From assembly GCA_023934045.1 (NCBI GenBank), contig CP097583.1, positions 310,001 through 374,000 on the forward strand: a stretch of DNA of 64,000 bases, given 5' to 3'. Source of the DNA: Candidatus Phytoplasma vitis (lineage in GTDB: Bacteria > Bacillota_I > Bacilli_A > Acholeplasmatales > Acholeplasmataceae). The notes beneath the pieces are model-generated. The model saw nothing but the letters and a program-made list of their open reading frames with translations. It had not been told where the DNA came from and did not search any database. The translations under genes were made by a program, and so were the position numbers. Of the stretch, positions 48,774 to 59,021 are shown piece by piece. Every line of letters begins with the position of its first letter. The first letter of the stretch is position 1.

Positions 48774-49169
48774 ATGGAGAAATTTTCTATCAAAATTAGT
48801 TTTAGTAGAGTTATATGTTTTTTAGTTTTAATAGGGGTTTTTGCAGGAATAGAATTTAGAATAGTTAGTTCAATAAAAATAAATAATATACCAGAATTAA
48901 TAGAATTAGAAAATTTATTGTTTTCAAATCAAAACAATAGTTCATACCGATACACAGATGAATGCCAAGAAAAATTTAGATTAGCGATAAAAGCAGAAAA
49001 CGAATGGGATCGAAAACACTCGTTAATAATATATTCAATTTATATAACTTTAATTTTACTTTCTGGTTTAATTTGCTTTATCGGTAAAAAAGATAAAAAG
49101 TTTGATTCTAAAAAATATCAATATCCTCCGTATCCACCACAAAATCCGTATCCACCACAAAATCAGTAA
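48774..49169 (+). CDS. Two-TM membrane protein with Pro/Tyr-rich tail
   Basis: A 131-residue protein with two predicted membrane segments (about residues 11-31 and 84-104), a loop of about 50 residues between them and a short C-terminal tail with two copies of PPQNPYPPQN-like sequence (YPPYPPQNPYPPQNQ). With the basic N-terminus inside, the loop would be outside and the tail inside. No family recognised. Single-gene unit on the plus strand with its own terminator; the leader contains a 38-base palindrome. Confidence 0.75.
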   Translation: MEKFSIKISFSRVICFLVLIGVFAGIEFRIVSSIKINNIPELIELENLLFSNQNNSSYRYTDECQEKFRLAIKAENEWDRKHSLIIYSIYITLILLSGLICFIGKKDKKFDSKKYQYPPYPPQNPYPPQNQ

Positions 49170-49218
49170 TATTAAAGGTATTCCAAAATTTTAGACACTT
49201 TGTTTTACAAAAATCTTT

Positions 49219-49247
49219 AAGACTAACTATTAGTTAGTCTTTTTTTA
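49219..49247 (+). terminator. Rho-independent terminator
   Basis: The perfect stem AAGACTAACTA/TAGTTAGTCTT followed by a T-run on the plus strand, 50 bases past the 48774-49169 gene. Confidence 0.9.
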
Positions 49248-49514
49248 TTATTAAATTATTAAAAGACTAAAATAATTTAATTTATTTTATAAAAAATTTT
49301 AAAAAAGACATATAAAATGTTAATAAAAAAATATTTAAAGATTTTTTAAAAAAATGTCTAAATTTTTAGCATAACTCAACCTAACCAACTTTAATAATCT
49401 TAAAAACAGTTGATTTATCACTATAAAATTGTATCAAAAAAATAACAGTGAAAAATTAAAATTTTTTTTACTTAATTAATAAATTTTAAATTTATATTAT
49501 TTTGCGTAATTTAT

Positions 49515-49557
49515 TTAAAAAAAGAACAGAAAATTTATTCTATTCTTTTTTTAAATA
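49515..49557 (-). terminator. Terminator of the pot operon
   Basis: A long stem (AAAAAAAGAACAGAA with TTCTATTCTTTTTTT, one mismatch) lies downstream of potD on the minus strand. Confidence 0.8.
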
Positions 49558-49623
49558 AAAAAAATTTAATTTTTATATCAAAAAATTTTAAATAAAAAAA
49601 TCTAAAATCATAAAATAAGATAA

Positions 49624-50769
49624 TTATATCTTTATAAAGATATATATTAATAAAAATAAAAATAAAATAATTAAACCTAAAATTATTAAATATTTATCTT
49701 TAGGATCTGGATAAGAATAAATTTCATTCCAAGCATCACTAATTTGTTTTTTATATGTTTCATTGTATTTATATATCTTATCTTTTTCAATTATTTTTAA
49801 TTCTAATGGATTGTTCTTTTTTATTTGTTCATCATTTTGTTCATCATAAGGAGAATCATAATTAATAAAATTATTATTTTTTTTTCTATTTTCGTCTTTT
49901 AATAAAAAATTAATAAAATCGTAAGCTCCTTCTTTTTGACTTTCTTTAGGTAAAACTAATCCATCAAACCAAATATTAGTTCCTTCATTAGTAAAAGGAT
50001 AATATTCTAAATTTTGATTTTGTTTCATTAAATATCTTGCATCACCTGAATAAGCTACAGCAATATCATAATATTCATTTTTTTCTATTTTCATTCTATC
50101 TAATAATTGATCAGTGATAAAAGATAAATTGATATTTTTTATTTTTAAGTCTATTAACCATTTTTTAGCTTCTTGAATATCTTGTTCTGAATTTACACTA
50201 ATATCTTTATTAATAGCTTTTAATCCTATAAATATTCCTTCAAAAGCATTATTGTATAAAGCAATTTTATATTTAGGATTCATTATTAAATCTTTCCATT
50301 TAGATGATAATTCTTCTTTAGAAAATTTATCTTTTCTATATAAAAGTCCCAAATTTCCATAAAAATATGGAATAGTAAAATCAAATATTTCTTTATCTAT
50401 TTTTTCTTGCAAAGTTAAAAAATTTTTATTTTTCGGTAAATTTAAAAATTCAGTATCAATTTTTTCTAAATGATTATCTTTTAATTGTTCGATAGCGTAT
50501 TCGCTTAAAATGGCGATATCATATTTATTACCAGCTTTAATTTTGTTAACTGCTAATTCATTAGATGAAAAAAAACTTTGTTTTATAATAAATTTATCTG
50601 ATTGTTCATTATATTTTTTTATAATACTAGGTTCAATATATTCTCCCCAATTGAATAATAAGATAACCTTTTTATTATCTGGATTTTTATTTTTGATTTT
50701 GAAATAATAAGATAAACATAAAAATAAAATAGAAACAACAATGATAATAGAAAATATTTTTTTTTTCAT
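49624..50769 (-). CDS. Spermidine/putrescine-binding protein PotD
   Basis: A 381-residue polyamine-binding protein. The family start VILLFNWGEYIEPSIIKKY lies after an N-terminal hydrophobic segment (about 3-23), and YDIAILSEYAIEQL and DIAVAYSGDARYLM follow. Unusually, there is a second hydrophobic segment at the extreme C-terminus (about 357-379), so the protein may be anchored at both ends rather than as a lipoprotein; the N-terminal segment has no proper lipobox. It overlaps potC by four bases. Confidence 0.93.
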   Translation of the reverse strand: MKKKIFSIIIVVSILFLCLSYYFKIKNKNPDNKKVILLFNWGEYIEPSIIKKYNEQSDKFIIKQSFFSSNELAVNKIKAGNKYDIAILSEYAIEQLKDNHLEKIDTEFLNLPKNKNFLTLQEKIDKEIFDFTIPYFYGNLGLLYRKDKFSKEELSSKWKDLIMNPKYKIALYNNAFEGIFIGLKAINKDISVNSEQDIQEAKKWLIDLKIKNINLSFITDQLLDRMKIEKNEYYDIAVAYSGDARYLMKQNQNLEYYPFTNEGTNIWFDGLVLPKESQKEGAYDFINFLLKDENRKKNNNFINYDSPYDEQNDEQIKKNNPLELKIIEKDKIYKYNETYKKQISDAWNEIYSYPDPKDKYLIILGLIILFLFLLIYIFIKI

Positions 50770-51584
50770 TTATGATTATGATCTTTCCTAATTTTTATTA
50801 ATTCGATTGTTATTTTAAATAAAACAACTAAAATTAAAATAGAAGATAAAGCATTAATAGTAGGATTAATCGTTCCTTTTAAACTATAAATATAAGCAGA
50901 TATATTTTGATAATCGGAACCACCAGCAAAATAAGAAATAATAAAATCATCAAAAGATAATGCGAATGCAATACCAGCACTAGCTAACATAACATCTTTT
51001 AATTGAGGTAAAATTATTTTAATAAGAGTTTGAAAAGAGGTCGCTCCTAAATCATAAGCAGCTTCAATTAAATCTAATTCTAAAACGCAACATTTAGCAT
51101 ATACAGAAATTAAAACATAAGGAATACTAAAAGAAATATGAGCTAATAACATTCTCCAAAAACTACTTTTTAAACCAATAAAACTAAATAAAACAAATAA
51201 AGATAAAGCAGTAATAATTTCAGGTATAATAATTGAAAATTGATTAACATTTAATATAAGTTGACGCCATTTTTTTTTATAATTCATTAAAGAAATAGCC
51301 GCTAAAGTTCCTAAAATAGTAGAAATTATAGTGGATAAAATAGCAATTTTAAAAGTGATAAATATAGAAGATTTAATAGTTGAATCTTCTAAAATTTTTT
51401 GGTACCATTTAAAACCGAATTTATTAAAATGAACTAAGGAAGAAATTCTTCCTTCATTTTCATTAAAAGAAAAAATAATTAAAGAAATTATAGGTAAATA
51501 AATAAAAAGAAGAATTAAAAATAAATATATAAAAGATAATTTTTTTTTATTTATTTTAAACATTAGATTTATTTTTTTTTTCAA
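50766..51584 (-). CDS. Spermidine/putrescine ABC transporter permease PotC
   Basis: A 272-residue permease with six membrane segments and the coupling motif EAAYDLGATSFQTLIKIILP. The overlaps with potB (29 bases) and potD (4 bases) show translational coupling. It forms the membrane channel with PotB for import of host polyamines. Confidence 0.93.
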   Translation of the reverse strand: MKKKINLMFKINKKKLSFIYLFLILLFIYLPIISLIIFSFNENEGRISSLVHFNKFGFKWYQKILEDSTIKSSIFITFKIAILSTIISTILGTLAAISLMNYKKKWRQLILNVNQFSIIIPEIITALSLFVLFSFIGLKSSFWRMLLAHISFSIPYVLISVYAKCCVLELDLIEAAYDLGATSFQTLIKIILPQLKDVMLASAGIAFALSFDDFIISYFAGGSDYQNISAYIYSLKGTINPTINALSSILILVVLFKITIELIKIRKDHNHK

Positions 51585-52398
51585 ATTGATTTTGTTTATA
51601 AAAAGTTAAAATATAAAGCATTAAAAATGTTAAATTAATAGCAATAGCGCAAGCGCTTTTAATATCACCAATTAAAAAAATTTTATTTTCAATTAATTCG
51701 CTAATAACAGTAATAGTTGTCGGACCTAAATATTTAGGAACTACAAGATTAGTTGCAATTTGTAAAGAAACTAAAATAACTCCTGTAGTTAATCCTGGAA
51801 GAGATAAAGGAAAAATAATTTTTTTAAAAATTTGTACTTCATTTGCTCCTAAATCTTTAGCTGAATTAATTAAATTATGATCTATTTTAGAAATACTAAG
51901 AAAAATAGGTAAAAACATATAAGGAAGGAATAAATAAACATATCCAATTAACATTGCTGAATTAGTTTCTAATAAATTTATACCTAAAATTTTTCTTATT
52001 AAAAAAAAAATTTGCATCAAAGATTGAATTTTTAAAATCATATTAATCCATATCGTACCATTAATGAATAAAATTAAGATAGATTGTATTGGTGTAATAT
52101 ATTTAGAAACTATATAAGCGAGAGGATAAGTTATTAGAAGGATAAAAAAAGTCGATATAATTGCTATTAATATAGACCGAAATAAAACATAAATAAAAAC
52201 TTTTGTAGTATAAAAATCTTTATAATATTTCAAAGTAAAAGAAATGTTAAAAAGGCTATTTTTATTACTTTCTTGAATAGAATATAAAAAAATAATAAAA
52301 ATAGGAATTAAAATAAATAAAATAAGAATAATAAAATAAGGCAAATATAAAAATTTATAAAATTTATTTTCTTTTTTATTTGGGATTCGAGAAAGCAT
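51556..52398 (-). CDS. Spermidine/putrescine ABC transporter permease PotB
   Basis: A 280-residue permease with six membrane segments and the coupling motif SAKDLGANEVQIFKKIIFPL, which contacts PotA. It starts five bases after potA. Confidence 0.93.
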   Translation of the reverse strand: MLSRIPNKKENKFYKFLYLPYFIILILFILIPIFIIFLYSIQESNKNSLFNISFTLKYYKDFYTTKVFIYVLFRSILIAIISTFFILLITYPLAYIVSKYITPIQSILILFINGTIWINMILKIQSLMQIFFLIRKILGINLLETNSAMLIGYVYLFLPYMFLPIFLSISKIDHNLINSAKDLGANEVQIFKKIIFPLSLPGLTTGVILVSLQIATNLVVPKYLGPTTITVISELIENKIFLIGDIKSACAIAINLTFLMLYILTFYKQNQFEKKNKSNV

Positions 52399-52403
52399 TT
52401 TAA

Positions 52404-53717
52404 TTATAATACCTCCATAATATGTAAGTCTTCAGGATTAAAAAAAATACTTATTTGACTATTTACTTCGACAAAATCAGTTGTATGTACAATGTAATTA
52501 CGATATTTAGTTTTTATATTTACTTCCCAATGAACTCCTTTGAATGAAATATAATTAACAACTCCATCAAATAATCCTTTTTTTGGCGCAAAAATATCAA
52601 TATCTTCAGGACGGATAACAATATCTACTTTTTGATTTTTTATAAAACCTGAATCTACACATTTTAAATCTTTATCATCAAAAAAAACCAAAAAATCTTC
52701 TTTCATAATACCTGAAATTAAATTAGATTCACCTATAAATTTGGCTATAAATTTATTGGAAGGTTCGTTATAAATATCTTGTGGCGTTCCTATTTGTTGA
52801 ATTTCTCCTTGGTTAATAATAACTATTTTATCGCTCATAGTTAAAGCTTCTTCTTGGTTATGAGTGACAAAAATAAAAGTAATTCCTGAATTTCTTTGTA
52901 TTTCTTTTAATTCATATTGCATTTCTTGTCTTAATTTTAAATCCAATGCTGCTAAAGGTTCATCCAATAATAAAACTTTCGGTCTATTAATTAAAGCTCG
53001 CGCTATAGCCACTCTTTGTTGTTGACCTCCTGATAATTGACTAATATCTCTATTTCCTAATCCTGTTAAACCTACTAATTTTAAATAATGTAAAACTTTT
53101 TCTTTTATAAATAATTCTTTTTGTTTTGGTGATAAAAGTTTGGTTTTTAATTTAGAAAATTCTTTATAAAAATTTTTTTCTATAATTGTTTTTTTAATTT
53201 TAAAATCTTTTTTTAATTTTTCGAATGAAGGATTTTGGTTTTTCCAAAAGAATCCAAAAAAAGAAAAAAAAGATTTTTTCTTTTTTTCAGAAATATTAAA
53301 ATTTATTTCAGTTTTAATTTTATATTCTTGTTTTATTTTTTCTATTTGTTCTTTTTTTTCTTTTTTCAAATTTTTTATTTTTTGTTCATATTTTTCGTTT
53401 AAATTTTTAATTCTTAACCCGAAAGCAATATTTTCGAAAACATTCAAATGTGGGAATAAAGCATATTTTTGAAAAACTGTATTAATTAATCTTTTATGAG
53501 GAGCAACATTTATAATACTTTCGTTATTAAATAAAATATCTCCGTTACTCATATCTTCGAAACCACCAATAATTTTTAAAATAGTGGTTTTTCCACAACC
53601 TGAAGGGCCTAATAAAGTTACAAATTCATTTTCTTTAATTTCTAAATTAATATCATTTAAAATAATTTGATTATTGATTACTTTTGTGATATTTTTTAAT
53701 TCTATTAAGTTTGTCAT
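52404..53717 (-). CDS. Spermidine/putrescine ABC transporter ATPase PotA with coiled-coil insertion
   Basis: A 437-residue ATPase. Walker A GPSGCGKTT, signature LSGGQQQR, Walker B VLLLDEPLAALD and THNQEEA are intact, followed by the C-terminal regulatory domain (DIVIRPEDIDIF). Between the Q-loop region and the signature motif there is an insertion of about 90-100 Lys/Glu-rich residues (about 108-205) that most PotA proteins of about 360-370 residues lack. Such insertions are known in mollicute PotA. First gene of potA-potB-potC-potD; lepA ends upstream of it by about 40 bases. Confidence 0.95.
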   Translation of the reverse strand: MTNLIELKNITKVINNQIILNDINLEIKENEFVTLLGPSGCGKTTILKIIGGFEDMSNGDILFNNESIINVAPHKRLINTVFQKYALFPHLNVFENIAFGLRIKNLNEKYEQKIKNLKKEKKEQIEKIKQEYKIKTEINFNISEKKKKSFFSFFGFFWKNQNPSFEKLKKDFKIKKTIIEKNFYKEFSKLKTKLLSPKQKELFIKEKVLHYLKLVGLTGLGNRDISQLSGGQQQRVAIARALINRPKVLLLDEPLAALDLKLRQEMQYELKEIQRNSGITFIFVTHNQEEALTMSDKIVIINQGEIQQIGTPQDIYNEPSNKFIAKFIGESNLISGIMKEDFLVFFDDKDLKCVDSGFIKNQKVDIVIRPEDIDIFAPKKGLFDGVVNYISFKGVHWEVNIKTKYRNYIVHTTDFVEVNSQISIFFNPEDLHIMEVL

Positions 53718-53758
53718 TTCGTCCTTTCTTTACAAACAAACTAAATATTTTAAATAAT

Positions 53759-55582
53759 TTATTTGTTATCACTAGATAAAATAGCTAAAAAAGCTTTTTG
53801 AGGTAACATTACTTTTCCTAATGATTTCATTTTTTTCTTACCTTTTTTTTGTTTAGCTAATAATTTTTTTTTTCGAGTCACATCTCCGCCGTAACATTTA
53901 TCAATAACATTCTTACGCATAGATTTAATAGTTTCTCTTGTTATTACTTTTTTCCCTATAGCGGCCTGAATGACTATTTCAAACATTTGTTTAGGAATTA
54001 AATCTTTTAATTTTTGGCAAATTTTTTTCGATCTTTGATATGCAAAACTTTCATGACTAATAAAAGATAAAGAATCAACTATCTCTGAATTTAATAAAAT
54101 ATCTACTTTTTTTAATTTACTAGGATAATATTCATCTAATTGATAATCGAAAGAGGCATAACCTTGAGTAGAAGACTTTAGTTTATCAAAATAATTATAA
54201 ATAGCCTCAGAAAGAGGTAATAAATATTTCAACATTACTCTATCATGATCTAAGTATTGAATATCTTGTAATTTTCCTCTTTTATTTTGAGAAATTTCCA
54301 TTACTGTTCCGATATACATTTCAGGACAAGTTAAAAAAGCTTTGATATAAGGTTCTTCGATACGTTCGATAGATTGATTATAAGGCCATTTGGCCAAATT
54401 ATCAACAATAATTTTTTTATTATTGGCTTGATAAATATGTAAAACTACAGAGGGAGCTGTAATAATAACTTCAATTCCGAATTCTCTAACAATTCTTTCT
54501 TGAGTAATTTCCATGTGTAAAAGTCCTAAAAACCCAATTCTAAAACCGACACCTAACATTTTTGAACTTTCTTTTTCGTAACTTAAAGAAGAGTCGTTTA
54601 ATTTTAATTTTTGTAAAGCTTCTGTTAAATGTCCAAATTTTTTTAAATCAACAGGAAATAGACCACAAAAAACAACTGGATTAATACGACGATAACCAGG
54701 CAAAGCAGGCACTTGATGATTATGACTTAAAGTAATTGTATCTCCTACACGAACATCGTCAATATTTTTTATAAAAGCAGTTAAATAACCAACATCTCCT
54801 GCTGCTAAAAAATCTTTTTGGATTGGTTGTGGACGAAAAACACCTACTTCCATTACTTCGTAATAAGCTTGACTCGAAATAAAACGGATTTTATCTCCTT
54901 TTTTAATAATTCCATTAACAACACGAATAGAAGGAATTACTCCTTTATAAGAGTTAAAAATAGAATCAAAAATTAAAGCTTGTAATGGTTTTCGAGCGTC
55001 TCCTTTAGGATGTGGAATATATTTCACAATATTATCTAAAATTTCTGGAACACCTGCGCCTGTTTTACCACTTGCAATAACCATTTTATCAGTATCTAAA
55101 TTTAATTTTTCTTCAATTTCTTTTTTTGTTTTTTCAATATCTGCTGCTGGTAAATCAACTTTATTTAAAACAGGAATAATTGTCAAATTATTTTCTAAAG
55201 CTAAATAAACATTTGTCAAAGTTTGAGCTTGTATCCCTTGCGTAGCGTCAATTACCAAAAGGACTCCTTCACAAGCAGCTAAAGAGCGTGATACTTCATA
55301 ATTAAAATCAATATGTCCAGGTGTATCAATTAAATTCATAATATATTCTTCATTATTTTTATTTTTATAATGAATTTCTGCTGTATTTAATTTGATAGTA
55401 ATCCCTTTTTCTCTTTCTAGATCCATAGAATCTAAAATTTGAGATTTCATATTTCTTTTTTGAATTGTATTCGTAATTTCTAAAATTCTATCAGCTAAAG
55501 TAGATTTACCATGATCTATATGCGCAATAATAGAAAAATTACGAATTTTTTTTCTTTTTTGATTTATTTGTTCTAAATTCAT
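53759..55582 (-). CDS. Elongation factor 4 (LepA)
   Basis: A 607-residue GTPase of usual length. The G domain has [17 protein letters not shown] and NKVDLP; the family-specific C-terminal domain is present ([20 protein letters not shown], then [11 protein letters not shown]). It back-translocates or remobilises stalled ribosomes. It lies 60 bases after rsgA and 41 before potA on the same strand. Confidence 0.97.
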   Translation of the reverse strand: MNLEQINQKRKKIRNFSIIAHIDHGKSTLADRILEITNTIQKRNMKSQILDSMDLEREKGITIKLNTAEIHYKNKNNEEYIMNLIDTPGHIDFNYEVSRSLAACEGVLLVIDATQGIQAQTLTNVYLALENNLTIIPVLNKVDLPAADIEKTKKEIEEKLNLDTDKMVIASGKTGAGVPEILDNIVKYIPHPKGDARKPLQALIFDSIFNSYKGVIPSIRVVNGIIKKGDKIRFISSQAYYEVMEVGVFRPQPIQKDFLAAGDVGYLTAFIKNIDDVRVGDTITLSHNHQVPALPGYRRINPVVFCGLFPVDLKKFGHLTEALQKLKLNDSSLSYEKESSKMLGVGFRIGFLGLLHMEITQERIVREFGIEVIITAPSVVLHIYQANNKKIIVDNLAKWPYNQSIERIEEPYIKAFLTCPEMYIGTVMEISQNKRGKLQDIQYLDHDRVMLKYLLPLSEAIYNYFDKLKSSTQGYASFDYQLDEYYPSKLKKVDILLNSEIVDSLSFISHESFAYQRSKKICQKLKDLIPKQMFEIVIQAAIGKKVITRETIKSMRKNVIDKCYGGDVTRKKKLLAKQKKGKKKMKSLGKVMLPQKAFLAILSSDNK

Positions 55583-55642
55583 ACTCGAACCTATTAATGA
55601 TAATTTTTAGAATATATATAATGATAAATAAAAAATTAATTT

Positions 55643-56554
55643 TTAATTTTTTTTCTTTTCACTTATTTCTTTTATAAAAGATAAATAATTATTATAACGA
55701 ATAGTAGAAATTAAACCTTCTTTACAAGCTTCTTTAACTTTACATTTTTTTTCATTAATATGTAAACAACTATAATTAAAAAAACATTGATCAGCAAAAA
55801 TTAAAAAATCATCATAAAAATTTTTAACTTCTTCGATTTTAAAATTTAATAAATCTAATTTTGAAAATCCCGGAGTATCAGCAATATAACCTTCATGAAA
55901 AAAAAACAATTTAGAGTTTTTGGTAGTATGTTTTCCTCTATTTAAATATTTCGAAATTTCTTGAGTTTTAAGATTAAGAGAAGTTAAAGCGTTAATTAAA
56001 GTAGATTTTCCTACACCTGTTTGACCTGCTAAAATAGTTATTTCATTAGTGAAAAGATTATATAAAGGATGTAAACCAAATCTATTTTTACTATCTATAT
56101 AGTAAATAGGGAAAAATTTTTTATAATAAGATATTTTCTCTCGGAATAAAATTAATTCAGATTCAGAAATTAAATCTATTTTAGTAAAAATTAAAATAAT
56201 TTTTAATTTAAATTTTTTTAAAATTAACAAAAATTTATCTAATAATTTAAAATGAAATTTAGGTTCTACTAAAGAAAAAACTAAAAAAACTTGAGTGATA
56301 TTACTTATATTAGGTCTATTTAATGAATTCGAACGTGGAAGAATACTATCAATAAAAAATTCATTATCTTTCTCCTCATATAAAACTAAATCACCAATTT
56401 TGATTTTAGAATATTCTAAATCATTATTTGTTTCTTTTTTAAAATTATAATGTTTTATTTTCCCTCTTACTTTAGCATTAATTTGTTTTTTTGTTTCTAA
56501 ATCTATAAGTAAATATTCTTTTATTAAGAATTCAATTACAATACCTTTACGCAA
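55643..56554 (-). CDS. Ribosome small subunit-dependent GTPase RsgA
   Basis: A 303-residue circularly permuted GTPase: the G4-like FTKIDL comes before G1 GQTGVGKSTLIN and G3 ADTPGFS, as expected for the family. The C-terminal zinc site is visible (CFFNYSCLHINEKKC). It acts in late 30S assembly. The start at 56554 has no strong ribosome-binding site; 33 bases separate it from pheT. Confidence 0.95.
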   Translation of the reverse strand: MRKGIVIEFLIKEYLLIDLETKKQINAKVRGKIKHYNFKKETNNDLEYSKIKIGDLVLYEEKDNEFFIDSILPRSNSLNRPNISNITQVFLVFSLVEPKFHFKLLDKFLLILKKFKLKIILIFTKIDLISESELILFREKISYYKKFFPIYYIDSKNRFGLHPLYNLFTNEITILAGQTGVGKSTLINALTSLNLKTQEISKYLNRGKHTTKNSKLFFFHEGYIADTPGFSKLDLLNFKIEEVKNFYDDFLIFADQCFFNYSCLHINEKKCKVKEACKEGLISTIRYNNYLSFIKEISEKKKN

Positions 56555-56587
56555 ATAAATACAACTCCATATTAATATATTTTTTCA

Positions 56588-58969
56588 TTATCTTAATTTA
56601 ATTCCATAAATTTCTTGCATTCTGTCTTCTATTTTTTTCATAATTTCATTAACAACTCCTTTAGATAAACTTTTATTTTTATCATTAAAAGTGAAACGAA
56701 AAGACAAAGAATATTCTTCCGTATTTAATTTATGATCTTCATAAAGATCTAATAATTCACATTTAATTAAAATATCTGATATTTCTTGTTTTAAAGTTTT
56801 AAAAATTTCTTCAAAAGAATATTTTTTAGAAATAAAAAAACTCAAATCTCTAATAATAGAAGGCATTTTACTTATTTCATTGAAAACAATATTTTTGGAA
56901 TTTTCTAAAAAATCATTTTCTAGAACAATTTCTAAAAGAAAACTTTCTTTTAAATTATATAATTTTTGTACAGAAGGGTGTATTTCTCCTATAAAACCAA
57001 TTTTTTTATTTTTATATAAAATATTAGCTTGTTTACCAGGGTGGAAACTTAAATGTAAATTGGTTTGCTGTAAATCAAATTTAATTCCTAATAATAAACT
57101 TATTTTATCTAAAATCCCTTTTAAAACAAAAAAAGAACTTACTATATTAGGTTTAATCCAACCTAAAGAATTTAAATTACCACTCAAACCTATTGATAAA
57201 TGTAATTTTTCTTCTTGATTATTATAAACCTTTGCTATTTCAAAAAAAAGATTATCATAATTATTATGTTTCTGATTATAACTTAAAACTTCAATCATAC
57301 TACCGCTCAAATGTTGTCTTAAAATAGTATTTTCATGAGAAATAGGTTTTGCAACTTGTATATAATCTTGTTGATAAGAAAATAATTTTAAAATTTTTAA
57401 ATTTACTAAACTATAAGTAATTATTTCGTACAAACCTAAATTGGTCAACAAATCTTTTAATTTATATAATGTTTCTTGTTTCTTATTTCTTAAAGAAATT
57501 TTATTTTTTTTTAATGATGGTAATTTTAATTTATTAATTCCGTATATTCTAATTATATCAGAACACACATCTTCAGGAATCACAACATCATGTCTTCTAA
57601 AAGGAGGTTTTAATTTAAAAATATCATTTTTAAGTATTTCTACTTCATAATCTAATTTTTTTAAACAATTTTCTATCTCTTCAGAAGAAAAAACAGAACC
57701 TATTTTTTCTTCGAAAAATTTTAAAGATAATAAAATTTCTGGTTTTTTATTGTTTTTAATTTTTTGGGATAAAATATTCGAAATTTGACATTCTTCGTTT
57801 AATGATTTTAAAAGAAAATCAAATCTATTTAAAGCTTCTTTTACCAAAGATGAATCGATTCCTCTTGTCCAACGTATTTTTTTTTCATTTTCTAAATTTA
57901 TTTTTTTAGAATTTTTCAAAATATAAAAAGGGTCTAAATAAGATGTAGTTATAATAATTTCATTGGTATCTTTATTAATATTATTTGAATAAGAATTGAC
58001 AATTCCTAAAATAGATAAAATATTTTGACCACTAGCTGCAACTACATCTTCTTCACTTAAAAAAATTTTTTTTTCTGAATCGATTTGAATAAATTCCTTT
58101 TCCGAAGCATTTCTTATTTCGATTTTTTTTTCTTTGAAATTAGAAACATCAAAAACGTCTAAAGGAATACCATATTCTAATAAAACTAAATTTGTAATAT
58201 CCACAATATTATTGACAGGAATTATATTATGATTTAATAAAAGAATTCTTAACCATAAAGGGGATTTTTTAACTTTTATATTTTTAATATAAAGTAGATT
58301 ATATTCCCAACAATTTTTATTTATAATTTGTATTTGAAAAGGATTTTCTTCTTTTTTTGTATTTTTTGTTAAAGAAATAGGATAATCCAATCGATTAATA
58401 CTGTTTAAACTTTTTAAATCTTCAGCGAAGCCTATATAAGATAAAAGATCGCCTCTGTCCGAAGTAATATTTAATTTTAATAAAAATCCTTTTAGATTTA
58501 AATATTCTAAAGCATTTTCACCAACAGGAGCATCATTTTCTAAAATTAAAATTCCTTTTTTTTCTTCTTCGCTTAAAATATTAGGATCTAATCCTAATTC
58601 TTGCGCAGAACAAATCATTCCACGAGATTTATGTCCGAAAATATCTTTTTCTTTGATGTGAAGTTTTATTGATTTTAAATAAGCTCCAATTAAAGCGACT
58701 ACTACTTTTTTATCTTTTGCAAGATTTGAAGCTCCACAAATAATTGTTAAATGATGATCTTTAATATCTACAGTTACGAAATTAAGTTTTTCCGAATTAG
58801 GAACTTTTTTAAATTCAATAATTTTTCCTATAATCAAAAAATCATTAGGTTCTAATATTTCGCATTTATCTATTTCAGTAATATGATTATTGATTAAAAA
58901 TTGTAATTCGTTTAAACTGTAATCATTTAGAGAAAGATATTTTTTTAAAATTTTTTCATGAATTATCAT
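56588..58969 (-). CDS. Phenylalanyl-tRNA synthetase beta subunit
   Basis: A 793-residue protein of usual length. The N-terminal tRNA-binding OB domain is present (FLIIGKIIEFKKVPNSEKL), followed by the B3/B4 editing region, the B5 domain (FKLKPPFRRHDVVIPEDVCS) and the C-terminal FDX-ACB anticodon-binding domain (PSIIRDLSFFISKKYSFEEI). It pairs with PheS, encoded 52 bases upstream in the same transcript. Confidence 0.97.
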   Translation of the reverse strand: MIIHEKILKKYLSLNDYSLNELQFLINNHITEIDKCEILEPNDFLIIGKIIEFKKVPNSEKLNFVTVDIKDHHLTIICGASNLAKDKKVVVALIGAYLKSIKLHIKEKDIFGHKSRGMICSAQELGLDPNILSEEEKKGILILENDAPVGENALEYLNLKGFLLKLNITSDRGDLLSYIGFAEDLKSLNSINRLDYPISLTKNTKKEENPFQIQIINKNCWEYNLLYIKNIKVKKSPLWLRILLLNHNIIPVNNIVDITNLVLLEYGIPLDVFDVSNFKEKKIEIRNASEKEFIQIDSEKKIFLSEEDVVAASGQNILSILGIVNSYSNNINKDTNEIIITTSYLDPFYILKNSKKINLENEKKIRWTRGIDSSLVKEALNRFDFLLKSLNEECQISNILSQKIKNNKKPEILLSLKFFEEKIGSVFSSEEIENCLKKLDYEVEILKNDIFKLKPPFRRHDVVIPEDVCSDIIRIYGINKLKLPSLKKNKISLRNKKQETLYKLKDLLTNLGLYEIITYSLVNLKILKLFSYQQDYIQVAKPISHENTILRQHLSGSMIEVLSYNQKHNNYDNLFFEIAKVYNNQEEKLHLSIGLSGNLNSLGWIKPNIVSSFFVLKGILDKISLLLGIKFDLQQTNLHLSFHPGKQANILYKNKKIGFIGEIHPSVQKLYNLKESFLLEIVLENDFLENSKNIVFNEISKMPSIIRDLSFFISKKYSFEEIFKTLKQEISDILIKCELLDLYEDHKLNTEEYSLSFRFTFNDKNKSLSKGVVNEIMKKIEDRMQEIYGIKLR

Positions 58970-59021
58970 TATTTTTTATATCCTTTAAAATTAAATAATT
59001 TAATTTATTTTATTAAAAAGT

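Noticed and set aside
48559-48820. UGA read as tryptophan
   Set aside because: All conserved genes in the window end or read correctly with UGA as stop and UGG as Trp; one interrupted frame is not evidence for a code change.
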